Below, one piece after another: positions 50,433 to 60,000 of a DNA stretch of 60,000 nt (within the stretch, counting starts at the first letter, position 1; each line of letters starts with the position of its first letter). The position numbers and the translations under genes are program-made. The notes below the pieces were generated by a model, which saw only the letters and a program-made list of their open reading frames with translations, did not search any database and was not told the DNA's origin. The stretch is from the NCBI RefSeq assembly GCF_932526225.1, contig NC_064042.1:7001540-7061539 (forward strand), in the 5' to 3' direction. The DNA comes from Nematostella vectensis. Its lineage: Eukaryota; Cnidaria; Anthozoa; Actiniaria; Edwardsiidae.

Positions 50433-51676
50433 ATGGCTGAGAGTAAAATGACACCCTGCCTAGAGCCTGCCACTAAAAAGCTCTGCGAACTAGCAAGAGA
50501 CAACTACGAGGGGATGGCATGTGTCATTTGCCAAGACGACAGGGTTACCAGCAACACATCCCTCACCCTATTGGACCGTCTACCCTGTTGTGGACAAGTA
50601 TGCCACCAACAATGCTTCTGGAAATGGGTACACTTCCACCGCACCGAGACTATCACCTGCCCACACTGCAGGCAAGCCTCCCCCCCTACGACCAAAGAAG
50701 TCGTCCTATGGGTTGACAGTAACTTTAACCCCAAGTATAAAGACCACCCAGCAGAGCAGATTATTATGGAGGAGAAGGCTAAAATACAACCCGCCTTCGA
50801 CCGTTACAAAAAATTCATGGCACTCTACCCAGCCCACTACAGGGGACGTTTTTTTATTGGGGTGGTGTGCAGAAAGTGCGCGCCCATCGCCCAGACGATA
50901 TGCGAGAAGGAAGGCCGTCACGACTTCGAGCTCCCCCTCTTGCTCCCACGCCGTTCCACAAGCACTTTGTCCCACCAATACAACAACGAGATCACCAAGT
51001 ACGGCGAGTGGCTTTGGGAAATAGACGCAAACAACGAGTACCATTGGCTCAGGGAGAACGTCATCCCACCACCACCCCCTGGGGAACACGACAAGAGACC
51101 CCAATACGAAAGCGATAGAATCGCCTTCATGGAAAATATAGAAGCCGGACTCGTTCAGCCTGGGATGCCCGCAGCACAACCCTTCGTCCACGCTTTTAAA
51201 GAGTCGAATGCCGCATGGAACTTTTGCCCAGCCGGTAAATGGTCATGGGAATACTACGACGCCTCTGCCGAGGTCCCACCACCTCCCTATGGCCATTGCC
51301 TATGGGAGGAGTACGCACGAGGCCCTATAGGATGGGTAGCACGCGACCACCCCTGGAACCGCGACCTGGAACAAGACGATGATACTGACGAAGAAACGGA
51401 TGACGAGGATGAGGACGGAGGACAACTGGTGGGATACCCACCCATGACTTGGGCAGAACGCGGCACCCAAGAGTACCGTTTCAAAGAAATCGCACTAGCC
51501 CTAGAACAGGCACGCAACCAGCGTCGCAACCAGCACCGCAACAACGTGGAACGTCGTGCCGACAATGGTCCGGAGATCCAACAAATAGCACTAGCCATAG
51601 AACAAGTAAGCAACGAGCGCCGCAACAACAACGCCGGAAGAAGAAGAAGAAGAAGAAGAAGAAGAAGAAGAAGAAG

Positions 51677-51707
<31 letters not shown>

Positions 51708-52076
51708 GGACAGGGAAGCGGTGACACCACCACCACCACCACAACCACCACCACCCAACGAACAACAGGTGATACGAGAGGAAGAGAAACGGTTAAGATA
51801 CTTACTTTACATAATAAACTCGGTGGGGACTGCACTAGTGGTACTGCTAGTACTACTGTTGGTATTGCTAGCATAGAAAGACATCTAACACACCGTTCCC
51901 CCCGCAGGTTGTGGACCGGACAGTGGAATACAGTGAACAAGTCATCTACGATCTGCGCGGGAGGACAATACGCCCCTTCCCAACCCCCAACCGAAGGCGA
52001 CGCAGGAGGTAGTCACCCAATCCCTTCTCACGGGTACCCACCACCCGCCGCACAGAGGAGCGCAGGCAGAACCTAA
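50433..52076 (+). CDS. RING-finger protein, probable E3 ubiquitin ligase, with variable C-terminus
   Basis: ATG 50433. Residues 30-82 form a RING variant: CVICQDD, LPCCGQVCHQQC and CPHCRQ. A long Trp/Tyr-rich middle, an acidic DDDTDEETDDEDEDGG stretch and two related QIALALEQ segments follow. The frame then enters a GAA/AGA microsatellite read as about 22 Arg, and the residues after it look non-coding. A strong donor CAA|GTAAGC at 51606 and acceptor CCCCCCGCAG ending at 51907 would remove the microsatellite in phase 0. In another register the sequence after the microsatellite encodes a hydrophobic tail (TALVVLLVLLLVLLA, stop). The RING call is firm; the true C-terminus is open. Confidence 0.65.
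51637..51706 (+). repeat. (GAA)n trinucleotide microsatellite in the RING gene
   Basis: About 23 uninterrupted GAA units. In the three registers it encodes poly-Glu, poly-Lys or poly-Arg. It lies inside the proposed 51606-51907 intron. Confidence 0.9.
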
Positions 52077-52660
52077 TGCAACGTAACCTATTGCAACGCA
52101 GAGGACTACCGCCCCTACCACCCCTACGCCTAAGCCTAGTCCAGCCACCACCACCACCACCACCAGCACCACTACCGCCACCACCACCACCACCACCACA
52201 GCCCACAACAGCGTTACCCGACCCCTTACAAGGACCAGAGGTAGCCCTGCACGTGGAGGTCTCCTCCCCTCCAGACCAACCCTTTACGCTGGAGCGTTTT
52301 ATGCTGGAGCGTATGTCGGTAAACGACCACCCTTTTTCTTCTTCTTTTGTAGACCCAAGAATCTACCCAAGAACCTACGAGCAGGCCAACTACATAAACG
52401 CAGTGGTCCAGCGACATATAGACCTCCCAAAGAACCCTGCCGACCTCGCATACCTCCCACCGGATGAACTCTCTATTATCGGGTACCTAAGGACCTACGA
52501 GCAGGTCAGCTCCTACATAAGCGCAGTGGTTCAGCAACGTGTAGACTCCATAGAGGACCCTGCTGACCTTGCATACCTCCTATCGGATGAAGATATAGAA
52601 GGGTTCCAACGCTTTATCACGGGGTTGGTGATGAACACTTACTACGAAGATGGTGATTGA
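52076..52660 (+). CDS. Pro-rich protein with tandem ~42-residue repeat
   Basis: ATG 52076 gives 194 residues. After an Arg/Gln start comes a poly-Pro region (two Pro runs), then a duplicated module: RTYEQANYINAVVQRHIDLP with PADLAYLPPDEL, repeated as RTYEQVSSYISAVVQQRVDS with PADLAYLLSDED. The same frame is open upstream to 51872 apart from a TAG at 52010-52012, so it could once have been the spliced C-terminal part of the RING gene. The module is not recognised. Confidence 0.55.
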   Translation: MQRNLLQRRGLPPLPPLRLSLVQPPPPPPPAPLPPPPPPPPQPTTALPDPLQGPEVALHVEVSSPPDQPFTLERFMLERMSVNDHPFSSSFVDPRIYPRTYEQANYINAVVQRHIDLPKNPADLAYLPPDELSIIGYLRTYEQVSSYISAVVQQRVDSIEDPADLAYLLSDEDIEGFQRFITGLVMNTYYEDGD

Positions 52661-52711
52661 TAGGGTAGAAGTAATTGTATTGTAACAAAACAACTTCTCC
52701 GTTACACTCTT

Positions 52712-52717
52712 TTTATT
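52712..52717 (-). terminator. Poly(A) signal for the right minus-strand genes
   Basis: TTTATT on the plus strand (AATAAA on minus), about 60 bp beyond the stop at 52776. Confidence 0.5.
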
Positions 52718-52775
52718 AAAAAATACACAAAACCACTACTACAAGCATAAGACTAGTGTCCTCTTTTTCCACACC

Positions 52776-52997
52776 CTACACGGTGTAGGGGAACGACTCC
52801 ACTATCCCAATAGCAACTTCACGCACGAGGTGGAGGGCTGCCTTCCTCCTCTTCTCCCCCTCACTCATCAGCTCTGGTACACATGTATTACCATCCACCC
52901 AGTCTTGCATCATTATTATCAGCTCGTCAGGGGTAAGGAGCTCCAGCGTCCGTGCGATGTACTCCTGAAGGTGCGGTACTGGTGGGGGGACCCTCAT
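52776..52997 (-). CDS. Small acidic helical protein
   Basis: ATG 52997, 73 residues (MRVPPPVPHLQEYIARTLEL). It has LTPDELIIMMQDWVDG and a basic EGEKRRKAALHLVREVA helix, with no recognised domain. It follows the 53073-53741 gene on the same strand, 75 bp downstream, and has no TATA box, so it may be co-transcribed. Confidence 0.45.
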   Translation of the reverse strand: MRVPPPVPHLQEYIARTLELLTPDELIIMMQDWVDGNTCVPELMSEGEKRRKAALHLVREVAIGIVESFPYTV

Positions 52998-53072
52998 CAC
53001 CGTAGTCAGTAGTTTACACCCGAACCAAATGGCCTGGCTCGCAGTCGACTGGACATGGTGGAAACACCTGTC

Positions 53073-53741
53073 CTAACGTTGCCTGTAGCGCTCTGGGTCG
53101 GTGAAGTAGCTCTCACGCGCGTCACTTTTGTACATGTACCCATCGATGGCCGTGGCCGTCACCTTGTAGGTGAAGTAGTTGACGGCCTGTAACAGTTTCT
53201 CAACGTCACGGGCGTCGGGCCTCCTTTCCTCTCCCTTCTTCTCCCCTTCTTCCTCCCCTTCTTCTTTTGGCTTCCCCCGGCCTTTTGGGCTGTCGCTTTG
53301 TATGTAGGCGTCGAGCTCTTTGAACCATCGCATCCCACTGGCGGGGTGGTGTGGCGGGATGTTCAACCCGGTTGGGCGGGGTGGTGGGATACACCCTGAA
53401 TCTTCTGGGTTTATACAGCGGCAGACAGCCATACCTTTGTTCAGCGCCGTTTGGTAGTCTTTCTCTAGCGCTTTCACCCGCCGTGCTTCCCTCCCCTTGT
53501 ACGCTGCCACCACACCCTTTCTTATCTTCAGCCACTCTTCCCACTCGTGACCCTCCCCCCAGACGGCCGCGTGCTCTGTCCACGCTTCCAGTTCCACGTG
53601 CACTGCTCTATCGAGGGTTGCTTCATCCCAAGGGTTCTCGGGGTCTTCTTCTGCCTTTAGGGCTTCCCTCGTGCGCCGCTGGTTCTCGTACCCTTTTTCT
53701 TTCAACTCCTCAAGGTGCTGCATTTCTCTCGTCTCAGCCAT
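53073..53741 (-). CDS. Charged helical protein read from the right TIR
   Basis: ATG 53741, about 52 bp inside the TATA box of the right TIR. 222 residues: a Glu/Lys/Arg-rich helical N-terminal half with several Trp (PENPWDEATLDRA, WEEWLKIRK), a short Cys pair (CRCINPEDSGC), a Pro/His segment, a Glu/Lys/Gly low-complexity stretch and a Tyr-rich end (TDPERY). The mirror-image partner on the left is the GRF gene, so this is probably also an early product. No family is recognised. Confidence 0.55.
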   Translation of the reverse strand: MAETREMQHLEELKEKGYENQRRTREALKAEEDPENPWDEATLDRAVHVELEAWTEHAAVWGEGHEWEEWLKIRKGVVAAYKGREARRVKALEKDYQTALNKGMAVCRCINPEDSGCIPPPRPTGLNIPPHHPASGMRWFKELDAYIQSDSPKGRGKPKEEGEEEGEKKGEERRPDARDVEKLLQAVNYFTYKVTATAIDGYMYKSDARESYFTDPERYRQR

Positions 53742-53791
53742 GTTTTTTTCTCTCTACTGTGTGAGGTGGCTTTCACCCTTCTCCTCGCGCC

Positions 53792-53922
53792 GTTATATCC
53801 TTTCCCGCGCTGACGTCACCCGTGACGTCGCGGCGCCCCGGCCAATCCCAACCTCACCCGTGACGTCACCACCCCTCACCGTATACCTCGCCTCCCATTG
53901 GCTAACGCCGGCTGTGACGTCA
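53792..53922 (-). promoter_or_regulatory. Inward promoter in right TIR
   Basis: Mirror of the left TIR promoter. TGACGTCA palindromes lie at 53915-53922, 53861-53868 and 53811-53818, CCAAT boxes on both strands, and the TATA-like box runs from 53800 toward the gene at 53741. Confidence 0.7.
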
Positions 53923-54015
53923 CAGGGCACACCATATATCCACCAACCACAGCCCGTCTTGACCACCCCTACCCTAGCAGACCATAAGCAGACCATGTAT
54001 ACTATTATTACTACT
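53793..54015 (-). repeat. Right terminal inverted repeat of the provirus
   Basis: 223 bp complementary to 26984-27206 with one mismatch; ends TTATTACTACT at 54015. Confidence 0.95.
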
Positions 54016-54021
54016 GTCAAC
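54016..54021. repeat. Right target-site duplication GTCAAC
   Basis: Identical to 26978-26983 and continuous with CACGTTCTTTTAAAA, as in the empty paralogous site near 24125. Confidence 0.95.
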
Positions 54022-55685
54022 CACGTTCTTTTAAAAACTCACGTACTGAGATGTCCGATAGGGTTAATGCAATTATATGCTATAAATATCCAAACACTTA
54101 CCTCTTTGGCAACTCAGTTCAATACGGAGCGCCGAAAATTTCGATTTCAGGATGCTAAGGACATCCTCGCTGGAGTGATTGGTGGCCAGGTCCACAGTTT
54201 GCACTCTCCCCTCGCGCCCCGCCTGTTTGAGCCTGCTCCCCCTAGGCACGCAATGAGAATTTCGGTCTCTTTTGGACAAAAAGATCGCTCTAAGTAAGGT
54301 AAACTTTGCTTTTCTCATATCTTCGTCAACCACGTTCTTTTAAAAACTCACGTACTGGGCAAGAACTTTCCGAACCGTGCTTGAGCGGACATATCATGTG
54401 ACGTGTAATATGAGACTTGGTCAACAGGACCAAGTCGGTGTAGCAAGCGTGCATCCGGTTTCATAGTTTTTACTCTGTTACAGGGACGTGTGGAAATAGA
54501 GCCTGTGCAGAAGAAACAAAACAGGTTTAAAACATTGATATTTATTTTCATAAAACTATAACATTTACGCGACAAGTTTAATAAATTTTCAAAATAAAAA
54601 AGTTAGTTGCTAATAACGTCATAAGAAATAATCCCGAACGTAAACACAACTCTTCCAAAAGTAGCGTGCCAGGCTCTACAAACTCCTCCTTGATGTTGAT
54701 GTTGGTGTCCCCACTCTGTATCCTGCGGGTGTGATAAGTAAAATAGCAACATTTTGAAAAAGTCACATAGCTATTTGGAGACCCCCGGTGATATAACCAT
54801 GGCCACATGATGCGCCTCCACTTATAAGCCACCTCTTCGAAAAATGCATTCCCCGGCCAATTGTGGGAATATCGTCTAAAGACAACAAGCATGACAAAGT
54901 GGAAGTCTAACACACAATGCGAGATGGTTGTTGTACAATTCAATGGTTATACCCGAATTTTTTCAAAATCAGACATAACTTGGGAATTATTTCGCATGTA
55001 ATTGTAAAACCAATCGCTACTTACGCAAGTCTAGCGACAACCGGAGATGGAGCGTTGACCAGCTGAAGGCCAATAGCACCCTTGGAAGTCAAGAAAGCTT
55101 TCCACACCTGGCCGTTGTCTGTCTCTATGGCGGGGCTGAAGAATATGGATTAATCTGTCGCCAAACGCTCCCTTCTTTTTTTCCATTCGACGGACCACCT
55201 CTCTCTATCTCTTTATCTGCCGTAGCTCCAGATCATATGGATAATCTAATTCTGGGTTGCACAGCATAAACAAAAGCATCCCAAGTGACCAAACATCGCT
55301 CGTTTGGAGTTGACGTATAGACATCGGTGCTGTTAAAATAGCTCTGGGGCCATGTAAACTAGGCTGCCTCTTTGCACATTTAATGTATTGGTCCCCTTTG
55401 TTTTTGTCTTCTTCCGGTTCGAAAAGGCATTACATAATTAGTAGATTTTCATTTTCATTTCTTAAAGGTTTTACTTATTCTCAGGTATTCGATCTTCGGT
55501 CTTTGTTTTCCGCCAGATCTTCGGTCTTCGTTTTACGGGTCTTTGTTTTCCGAACACCCGTAACCAGTTAGGATCATAACCAAAATTGGATGCATTTTGT
55601 TAATAAAGAAATTATCCAATCACAGCAGAGTACCCACCCCCTCCACCTTGATATTTGTATGCAAAGCTATCACTTGAAACAAAAT
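54022..55685. repeat. Tandem segmental duplication, copy B, right part
   Basis: Continues copy B after the insertion. It keeps minus-strand open frames of copy A with few changes (54348-54575 and 54578-54943 against 24453-24680 and 24683-25048) and the kinase-like fragment near 55205-55420. It lacks copy A's 128-bp internal repeat. Confidence 0.85.
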
Positions 55686-56357
55686 GGCGGCGCCGTTTCT
55701 TTGAAGCTGTTTGACATCCCGGAAATAATATGCCACATTCAATATCGAAAAACACGCACTTATAGCTCACTAAACGCTGAACACAGACCCGGGAAGCACC
55801 GTCGACTCGATGCTAATGAGTTGTAATAAGCTAAGTACAGCAACTAAAACACTAGTGTGAAAGTTTTACTTGATACAAAATTGAATAGAGAACTTCTAAC
55901 TTTGCCCCTCTGTTTTTCTATCAAAATCACGAGGTATTTAAGTTATTTTAAACTGTTCTCCAAGGCAGGTACTTCATACCAAGGGTCTACTATAAAGCCG
56001 GAGATTTTACATAGATTATACTTCATTTTCTCAATATTTTCACGTGTGATCAATATGCAGCGGCGTACAGTGAATGTATCAAACAATAAAAGCACTTATA
56101 AAAAAAATAAGCTAGAGAGAGAGGGGGCTTAAACTTGAACAACCTACTCTGGGTGCAAGTTTACTTGTGTGACCACAGGGCGTTGACTATGGATTTTCAA
56201 GTGTGACAGTAATTAGAATTAGGAGGGTGGTATTTTTTGGACACAACCCATGTATTTTTAAAGAAACTTTTAAAAGAAATCCAAGGTGCTAAGTAATGAG
56301 TAATAGTTTTTAGTATTTTACTAAATTGTTGGTCAACTACGGAAGCCCATAGGGGCC
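55686..56357. other. Host intergenic sequence, no gene seen
   Basis: Begins at the end of the duplicated segment with ATGGCGGCGCCG-like sequence on the plus strand. The 78-codon frame at 55590-55826 runs across the duplication boundary and has no recognisable content. Confidence 0.35.
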
Positions 56358-56540
56358 ATGTCAGATGCAAGACGTCAGATGCAAGCAAGATGTTAGATGC
56401 AAGATGTTAGATGCAAGATGTTAGATGCAAGATGTCAGATGCACGATGTCAGATGCAAGATGTCAGATGCAAGATGTCAGATGCAAGATGTCAGATGCAA
56501 GATGTCAGATGTCCGATGCAAGATGTCAGGTGCAAGATGA
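56358..56540. repeat. 14-bp minisatellite
   Basis: About a dozen units of ATGTCAGATGCAAG, with variants having GTT for GTC or CACG for CAAG. It lies less than 70 bp upstream of the first coding exon of the host gene at 56608. Confidence 0.85.
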
Positions 56541-56607
56541 CATCAGATAAAAGCACGTGTCGTGTTGGTCAGCGGTCTACTTTCTAGAAATTACAGAGTT
56601 CAGCAAG

Positions 56608-56634
56608 ATGGCAAGCGGCGCGAACGAAAATAAG
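56608..56634 (+). CDS. Host gene, first coding exon
   Basis: ATG in a CAAGATGGC context encodes nine residues (MASGANENK) and ends at AAG|GTAATG in phase 0. The next exon in phase is at 58775. The ORF is too short to stand alone, but both splice borders are sound. Confidence 0.5.
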
Positions 56635-56640
56635 GTAATG

Positions 56641-58774
56641 TAAGCCAATATTCACCAACATAGAAACGGATTTCGAGCTCGTTGATTAAAATAACACAAA
56701 TATGAGATTGTGTGTTCTATAATAGTTGATTTTTTGCCTGCAAAGACCTGTTATGTTTCTGAATGAAGCTCTTTCATACGCATTTATGCGATGTCATATG
56801 AAAGCGGTTTTACCACTTCGAGCCAAAGGCCTTAGGTCACAGAAAATTTAAGTATGTAACAAGGTTCGTGAAACTTGTATTAATCATTCACTGACGTCCA
56901 AGAACAATACAGAATCCCTTTTGCATTTTATGAGTATATTTGACACAAGATAAGAACAATCTTTGCTTTAGTCCTTCGCTTTTTTGCATTCATGTCGCAT
57001 ACCTGTCAACTCTTCCGCATTAGGCGGGAGTCTCAAGATTTTGGACCCCTTCTCCCGCTCTCCCGCGTTGAGCACCAAATCTCCCGCTTTTTAGCGATTT
57101 TTATCGCTTCCGAAAAATTATTCCATAGAAAATCGCCATTTTGCCTATTTTCTATTAAAATATTTGAAACAACAATTCCCTTGCGTAGCGCAATTTATCT
57201 AACACCCTTGCGAGATCTATAAGTGGATTTGTTGGCGAGAGCTTTCTATACGGCAAACGCCTGCAAGGTTAAACCCACCCCTCCCCCCAAAAAATGAATA
57301 CACCCCACCCCTCCCCCAAAAAATTCTCAAGCCTTGAGATTTTCGGAGTTTGACAGGTATGATGTCAATGCCAGTATCTTGCCTATAGGAAATCTTGTAC
57401 CCATTGCATGATAACAATCACAACGACTACAAAGGAATTTGTGTTTAGTTTTCCTCGAAGTCAGTTTTTCAGACTCTGAGCCACTCATTCACATATAGAG
57501 GGAATGAAAATAGCAGGTTCGATTCAAATTTGAGCCTCAATGTTACCCTGAAAAATGCAAGAGAAACAAACAATATGTATGTAGTTTTATTTGCCGTGAG
57601 TTAAATTTGCAAATCATAGCAATGAATTATATTTTTTCTGTGTGTTTGGCATATATTCTTCTCGACTTCTCGCTTCTTAGCTATTAACCTAGAGTTTTAA
57701 ATACAAGTTATAGTACTTATCAGTGACAAAATAAAGAATAGTTTCAAGTTTGAGTGATCGTGTGGAAACCAATATCTTTCTCTATGACATCAATCTTTAT
57801 TTGTCAATGATCCTTATCATGAAACACGCATTGCTTGGTTGTTTCTTCGTTACGTTATGTTCTTGTCTTCCTTAATACTGTGGAAACAGTGGGTGAAAAG
57901 CTTTCTTTACTGGCGAAAACAAGAAGAAACACACACCTCGAGTGGTGAATGATTGTGCATATTTTAATTTTAGTCCTCCAATCAAATCGTTCGCAAGACA
58001 ATGGCGCTATTTTAAAAACAATCACTTTGGTTGCCAATGGGGCTTTAAGCATTGTGTGAACTAATTGCATTAACTAAATTTTCAGGGCCTTTTTTTGGGG
58101 GGGTTGTTTTGTTGTTTACTTTTACAGGCGATTTTTCACATTGCAATTTCAACAACTTTCTCTAATTCTGCCGGAGGTTAAAATAATTGGGCTGCTGGCT
58201 GTTGGATAGGTTTTTTTACCTTTTCTGTCCTAAACTGTGTATACATTTAAAGTTGTCTGTCCTTAACATTGTATACATTTTAAGCCCTTTGTACTTAAAG
58301 CCAATGGATCCGACTTCACTGTCACCATCACCATTGGTTTCTTGGGCTGAAATCGTATGCAAATGAGATGAGTTAACTTATAAATCTGCTTGAATCACAA
58401 TGAATTCCAATCCATCCTACAACTAAAACAACTCAATTCTATTTTTAAAGGATAAAATAACAAGGGAAAGTTGTATTTTAAAATTATGAGAGTTTTGAGC
58501 ATTCAAAACACAAACAAAACAGCATTGTAATGCAAGTCGGATCTTGGACTTCAACAGTGGTTTATATCACGAGTATGAAAGTTGTGGTTGTTGTCCTAAA
58601 CAGGACTTATTTTTGCAGAAATTTTTGTTCAAGACAAAGTCTGGGTAACAGATCCTAGGTGGTACCCCTATACCCAAACAGGGGCTGCGTAATCCCCCCC
58701 CCCCTCAAGGAGAATTTTCAAGTATGGTCTCAGCTCACATTATATTATAATACAGTGATTGTATATAATTTCAG
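56641..58774. other. Large intron of the host gene
   Basis: Starts after GTAATG and ends in ATATAATTTCAG. It contains the small inverted-repeat element at 56999-57361; nothing else coding is seen. Confidence 0.4.
56999..57361. mobile_element. Miniature inverted-repeat element (MITE), ~363 bp
   Basis: ATACCTGTCAACTC at the left is complementary to GAGTTTGACAGGTAT-type sequence at the right. CTCCCGC-rich internal sequence lies on one side and CCCACCCCTCCCCC on the other. It has no coding capacity. Confidence 0.55.
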
Positions 58775-58843
58775 GTTGTAACATTTCTTCGCGAAGAAAT
58801 TCAAGCTGACGATTCTATAATCCAAAAATTTCTGTTGGAAAAG
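58775..58843 (+). CDS. Host gene, second coding exon
   Basis: 69 nt between TTTCAG and AAG|GTATGT, phase 0 at both ends. It encodes 23 residues (VVTFLREEIQADDSIIQKFL...) forming an amphipathic helix. It continues the frame from 56634; later exons lie beyond the window. The gene is not recognised. Confidence 0.55.
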
Positions 58844-60000
58844 GTATGTTTACATTTTGTATAATAATGTGTAAAATTTTGATACAAAATATAATATATT
58901 CATATATATAGCCTATTTCAGAAATTCTGTCCCAACTATATAAGTATATTGAGTTTCAATAATATGGTGCACTACACCCTGCAGTTATATTATTTCTATC
59001 TTTGTGAACTTTCATTAACCATTTCTAGCCATCTTGACTTAGCCAAAGTTGTTACTTTGCACAGAAAAATCAATTCTAAGTTGGCCAGGAAACGCAGCCA
59101 GCCATACTTATTTTTAAAATTTGCTCCCAACAATTATAATATAAAATCTTGCCTTCAACAAAAGCTTTTAACCGCACTTGTTTGAATATCACTGTAAAAG
59201 ATTATCATTGTGACTATTTCTAGCTATTTCCAGCTATAGTTTGTCTTGATTCTCTAGGTAATATTTATTAGAAACAACAACGTAGTTTACAAGGTCCGAG
59301 CTGTGTCAGCCATGCTTTTATGAGTGCCTCCTATTCTAAGTGACGTCACGTAAAACTACAAGAGACTGTCAATCAACTATCGTGACATAGTTTGTTGTTT
59401 TGTTGCAGCAGTAAAACCGTGTACTTTATCAGTCATAAAATTATTTTGACCATGTGGCTCAAAGCTTGTTCATTCATGAATTATTTGACAAATATCCATG
59501 GGTATTATTATTGGGTATCTTTTTTGTTAACAAGCAGCCGGCTGCCGGTGAAGTCGTCTGTTTTCATGTCTTTGCCGGCTCTTTTTTTCTGTATTTTCCT
59601 TTCATAATTTGGGGATGAAGGCTTTTTTTCGCCACCAAAATCTGGAAAGCCGGCAAAATCTAGCAGATTTAAAAAAGTTATTTTGAACCCTGGAATGTAT
59701 AAAACTCCGTGCATTTTCGTAGATCCACCGCATGGATCCACTCCTTAGTTAAAATATCTTACATTTACATCAAAGTTTACTACTACTACATATGGATCGA
59801 TTTCGTGAGACGCAAAACCGTCACAGTCAATGTGCGCACTTCATTACTTTTTGAACCTCTACAAGCCTGCCGAGTTGCCCACTTTAGAATTGCTAAATTT
59901 AAGAAGGAACTTACGTCTATGCCTACACATGAAGACATCTCGTTTTGAACTCATTGTCCCTGTCTCTACTTTTGCTTGGTGAACTACCTCTTTTACAAGG
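58844..60000. other. Probable intron or intergenic sequence
   Basis: No exon with convincing borders or domain was found. It contains a short CCGGCAAAA/TTTTGCCGGC inverted motif near 59570-59660 and a TGACGTCACG site at 59340. Confidence 0.35.

Larger units (their letters stand above)
26984..54015. mobile_element. Polinton/Maverick (adintovirus-like) endogenous DNA virus, 27,032 bp
   Basis: Boundaries are set by 223-bp TIRs beginning AGTAGTAATAATAG, a perfect 6-bp TSD and an empty paralogous site. The gene set is diagnostic: family-B DNA polymerase, retroviral-type integrase with chromodomain, double-jelly-roll-type major capsid, penton-like minor capsids, adenain-like protease and A32/FtsK-type packaging ATPase. 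Without the nested CACTA-like insertion and its duplicated TAG it would be about 22.05 kb, within the family range. The sequence is visibly more GC-rich than its host flanks. Many core genes carry frame breaks. Confidence 0.97.

Noticed and set aside
51287-51940. 217-codon minus-strand frame with a long Leu run
   Set aside because: The Leu run is the complement of the GAA microsatellite; antisense to the RING gene.
1-60000. tRNA and rRNA genes
   Set aside because: No cloverleaf with A/B-box promoter sequence or rRNA-like segment was recognised by eye. A tRNAscan run would be decisive.

Overview
The window is animal (metazoan) genomic DNA. It is AT-rich, split by introns with GT-AG borders, and contains exons of a rhodopsin-like GPCR, the first exons of another host gene, a kinase-like fragment and many nested transposons. 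The mix of DNA transposons, gag fragments and a large Maverick element would suit a cnidarian or another invertebrate. That is an inference; no species can be named from the sequence alone.

The centrepiece is a complete Polinton/Maverick (adintovirus-like) provirus at 26984-54015. It has 223-bp terminal inverted repeats (TIRs) that differ at one base, a perfect 6-bp target duplication (GTCAAC), and an uninterrupted paralogue of its target site at about 24100-24155. From left to right it carries: a GRF-type zinc-finger gene overlapped by a gene with tandem SUMO-interaction-like motifs; a small basic gene and two paralogous coiled-coil genes (minus strand); a nested CACTA-like transposon (30012-34992); family-B DNA polymerase; chromodomain integrase; two tandem minor-capsid (penton-like) genes; a pX-like basic protein; major capsid protein; adenain-like protease; packaging ATPase; a run of small Arg-rich proteins; two conserved small virion-type genes; a Cys-rich membrane protein (minus strand); a RING-finger gene; a proline-rich repeat gene; and two charged proteins read inward from the right TIR. 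The morphogenesis set (capsid, penton, ATPase, protease) together with PolB and integrase implies a virus that could make particles and also integrate. Several of these genes now carry frameshifts or in-frame TAG/TGA codons, so this copy looks defective or contains assembly errors.

Two regulatory themes stand out. CRE-like TGACGTCA palindromes with CCAAT and TATA boxes lie in both TIRs and before the polymerase, coiled-coil and RING/membrane-protein genes. Late-type genes mostly have only a close TATA-like box. Six small virion-type proteins share a [QK/QR]GG motif that is a plausible cleavage site for the element's own protease.

Left of the provirus the layout is: GPCR exons (216-1455); repeats and two gag remnants (2579-7504); a 5.86-kb TA-flanked DNA transposon with two divergent spliced genes (8256-14116); a 6.97-kb element with long satellite-bearing inverted termini, an 8-bp target duplication and a minus-strand series of acidic micro-exons (14255-21226); then two tandem copies of a 2.7-kb host segment. 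The provirus sits inside the second of these copies. To the right lie the rest of that copy, a 14-bp minisatellite, a small MITE and the first two coding exons of a host gene (56608-58843).
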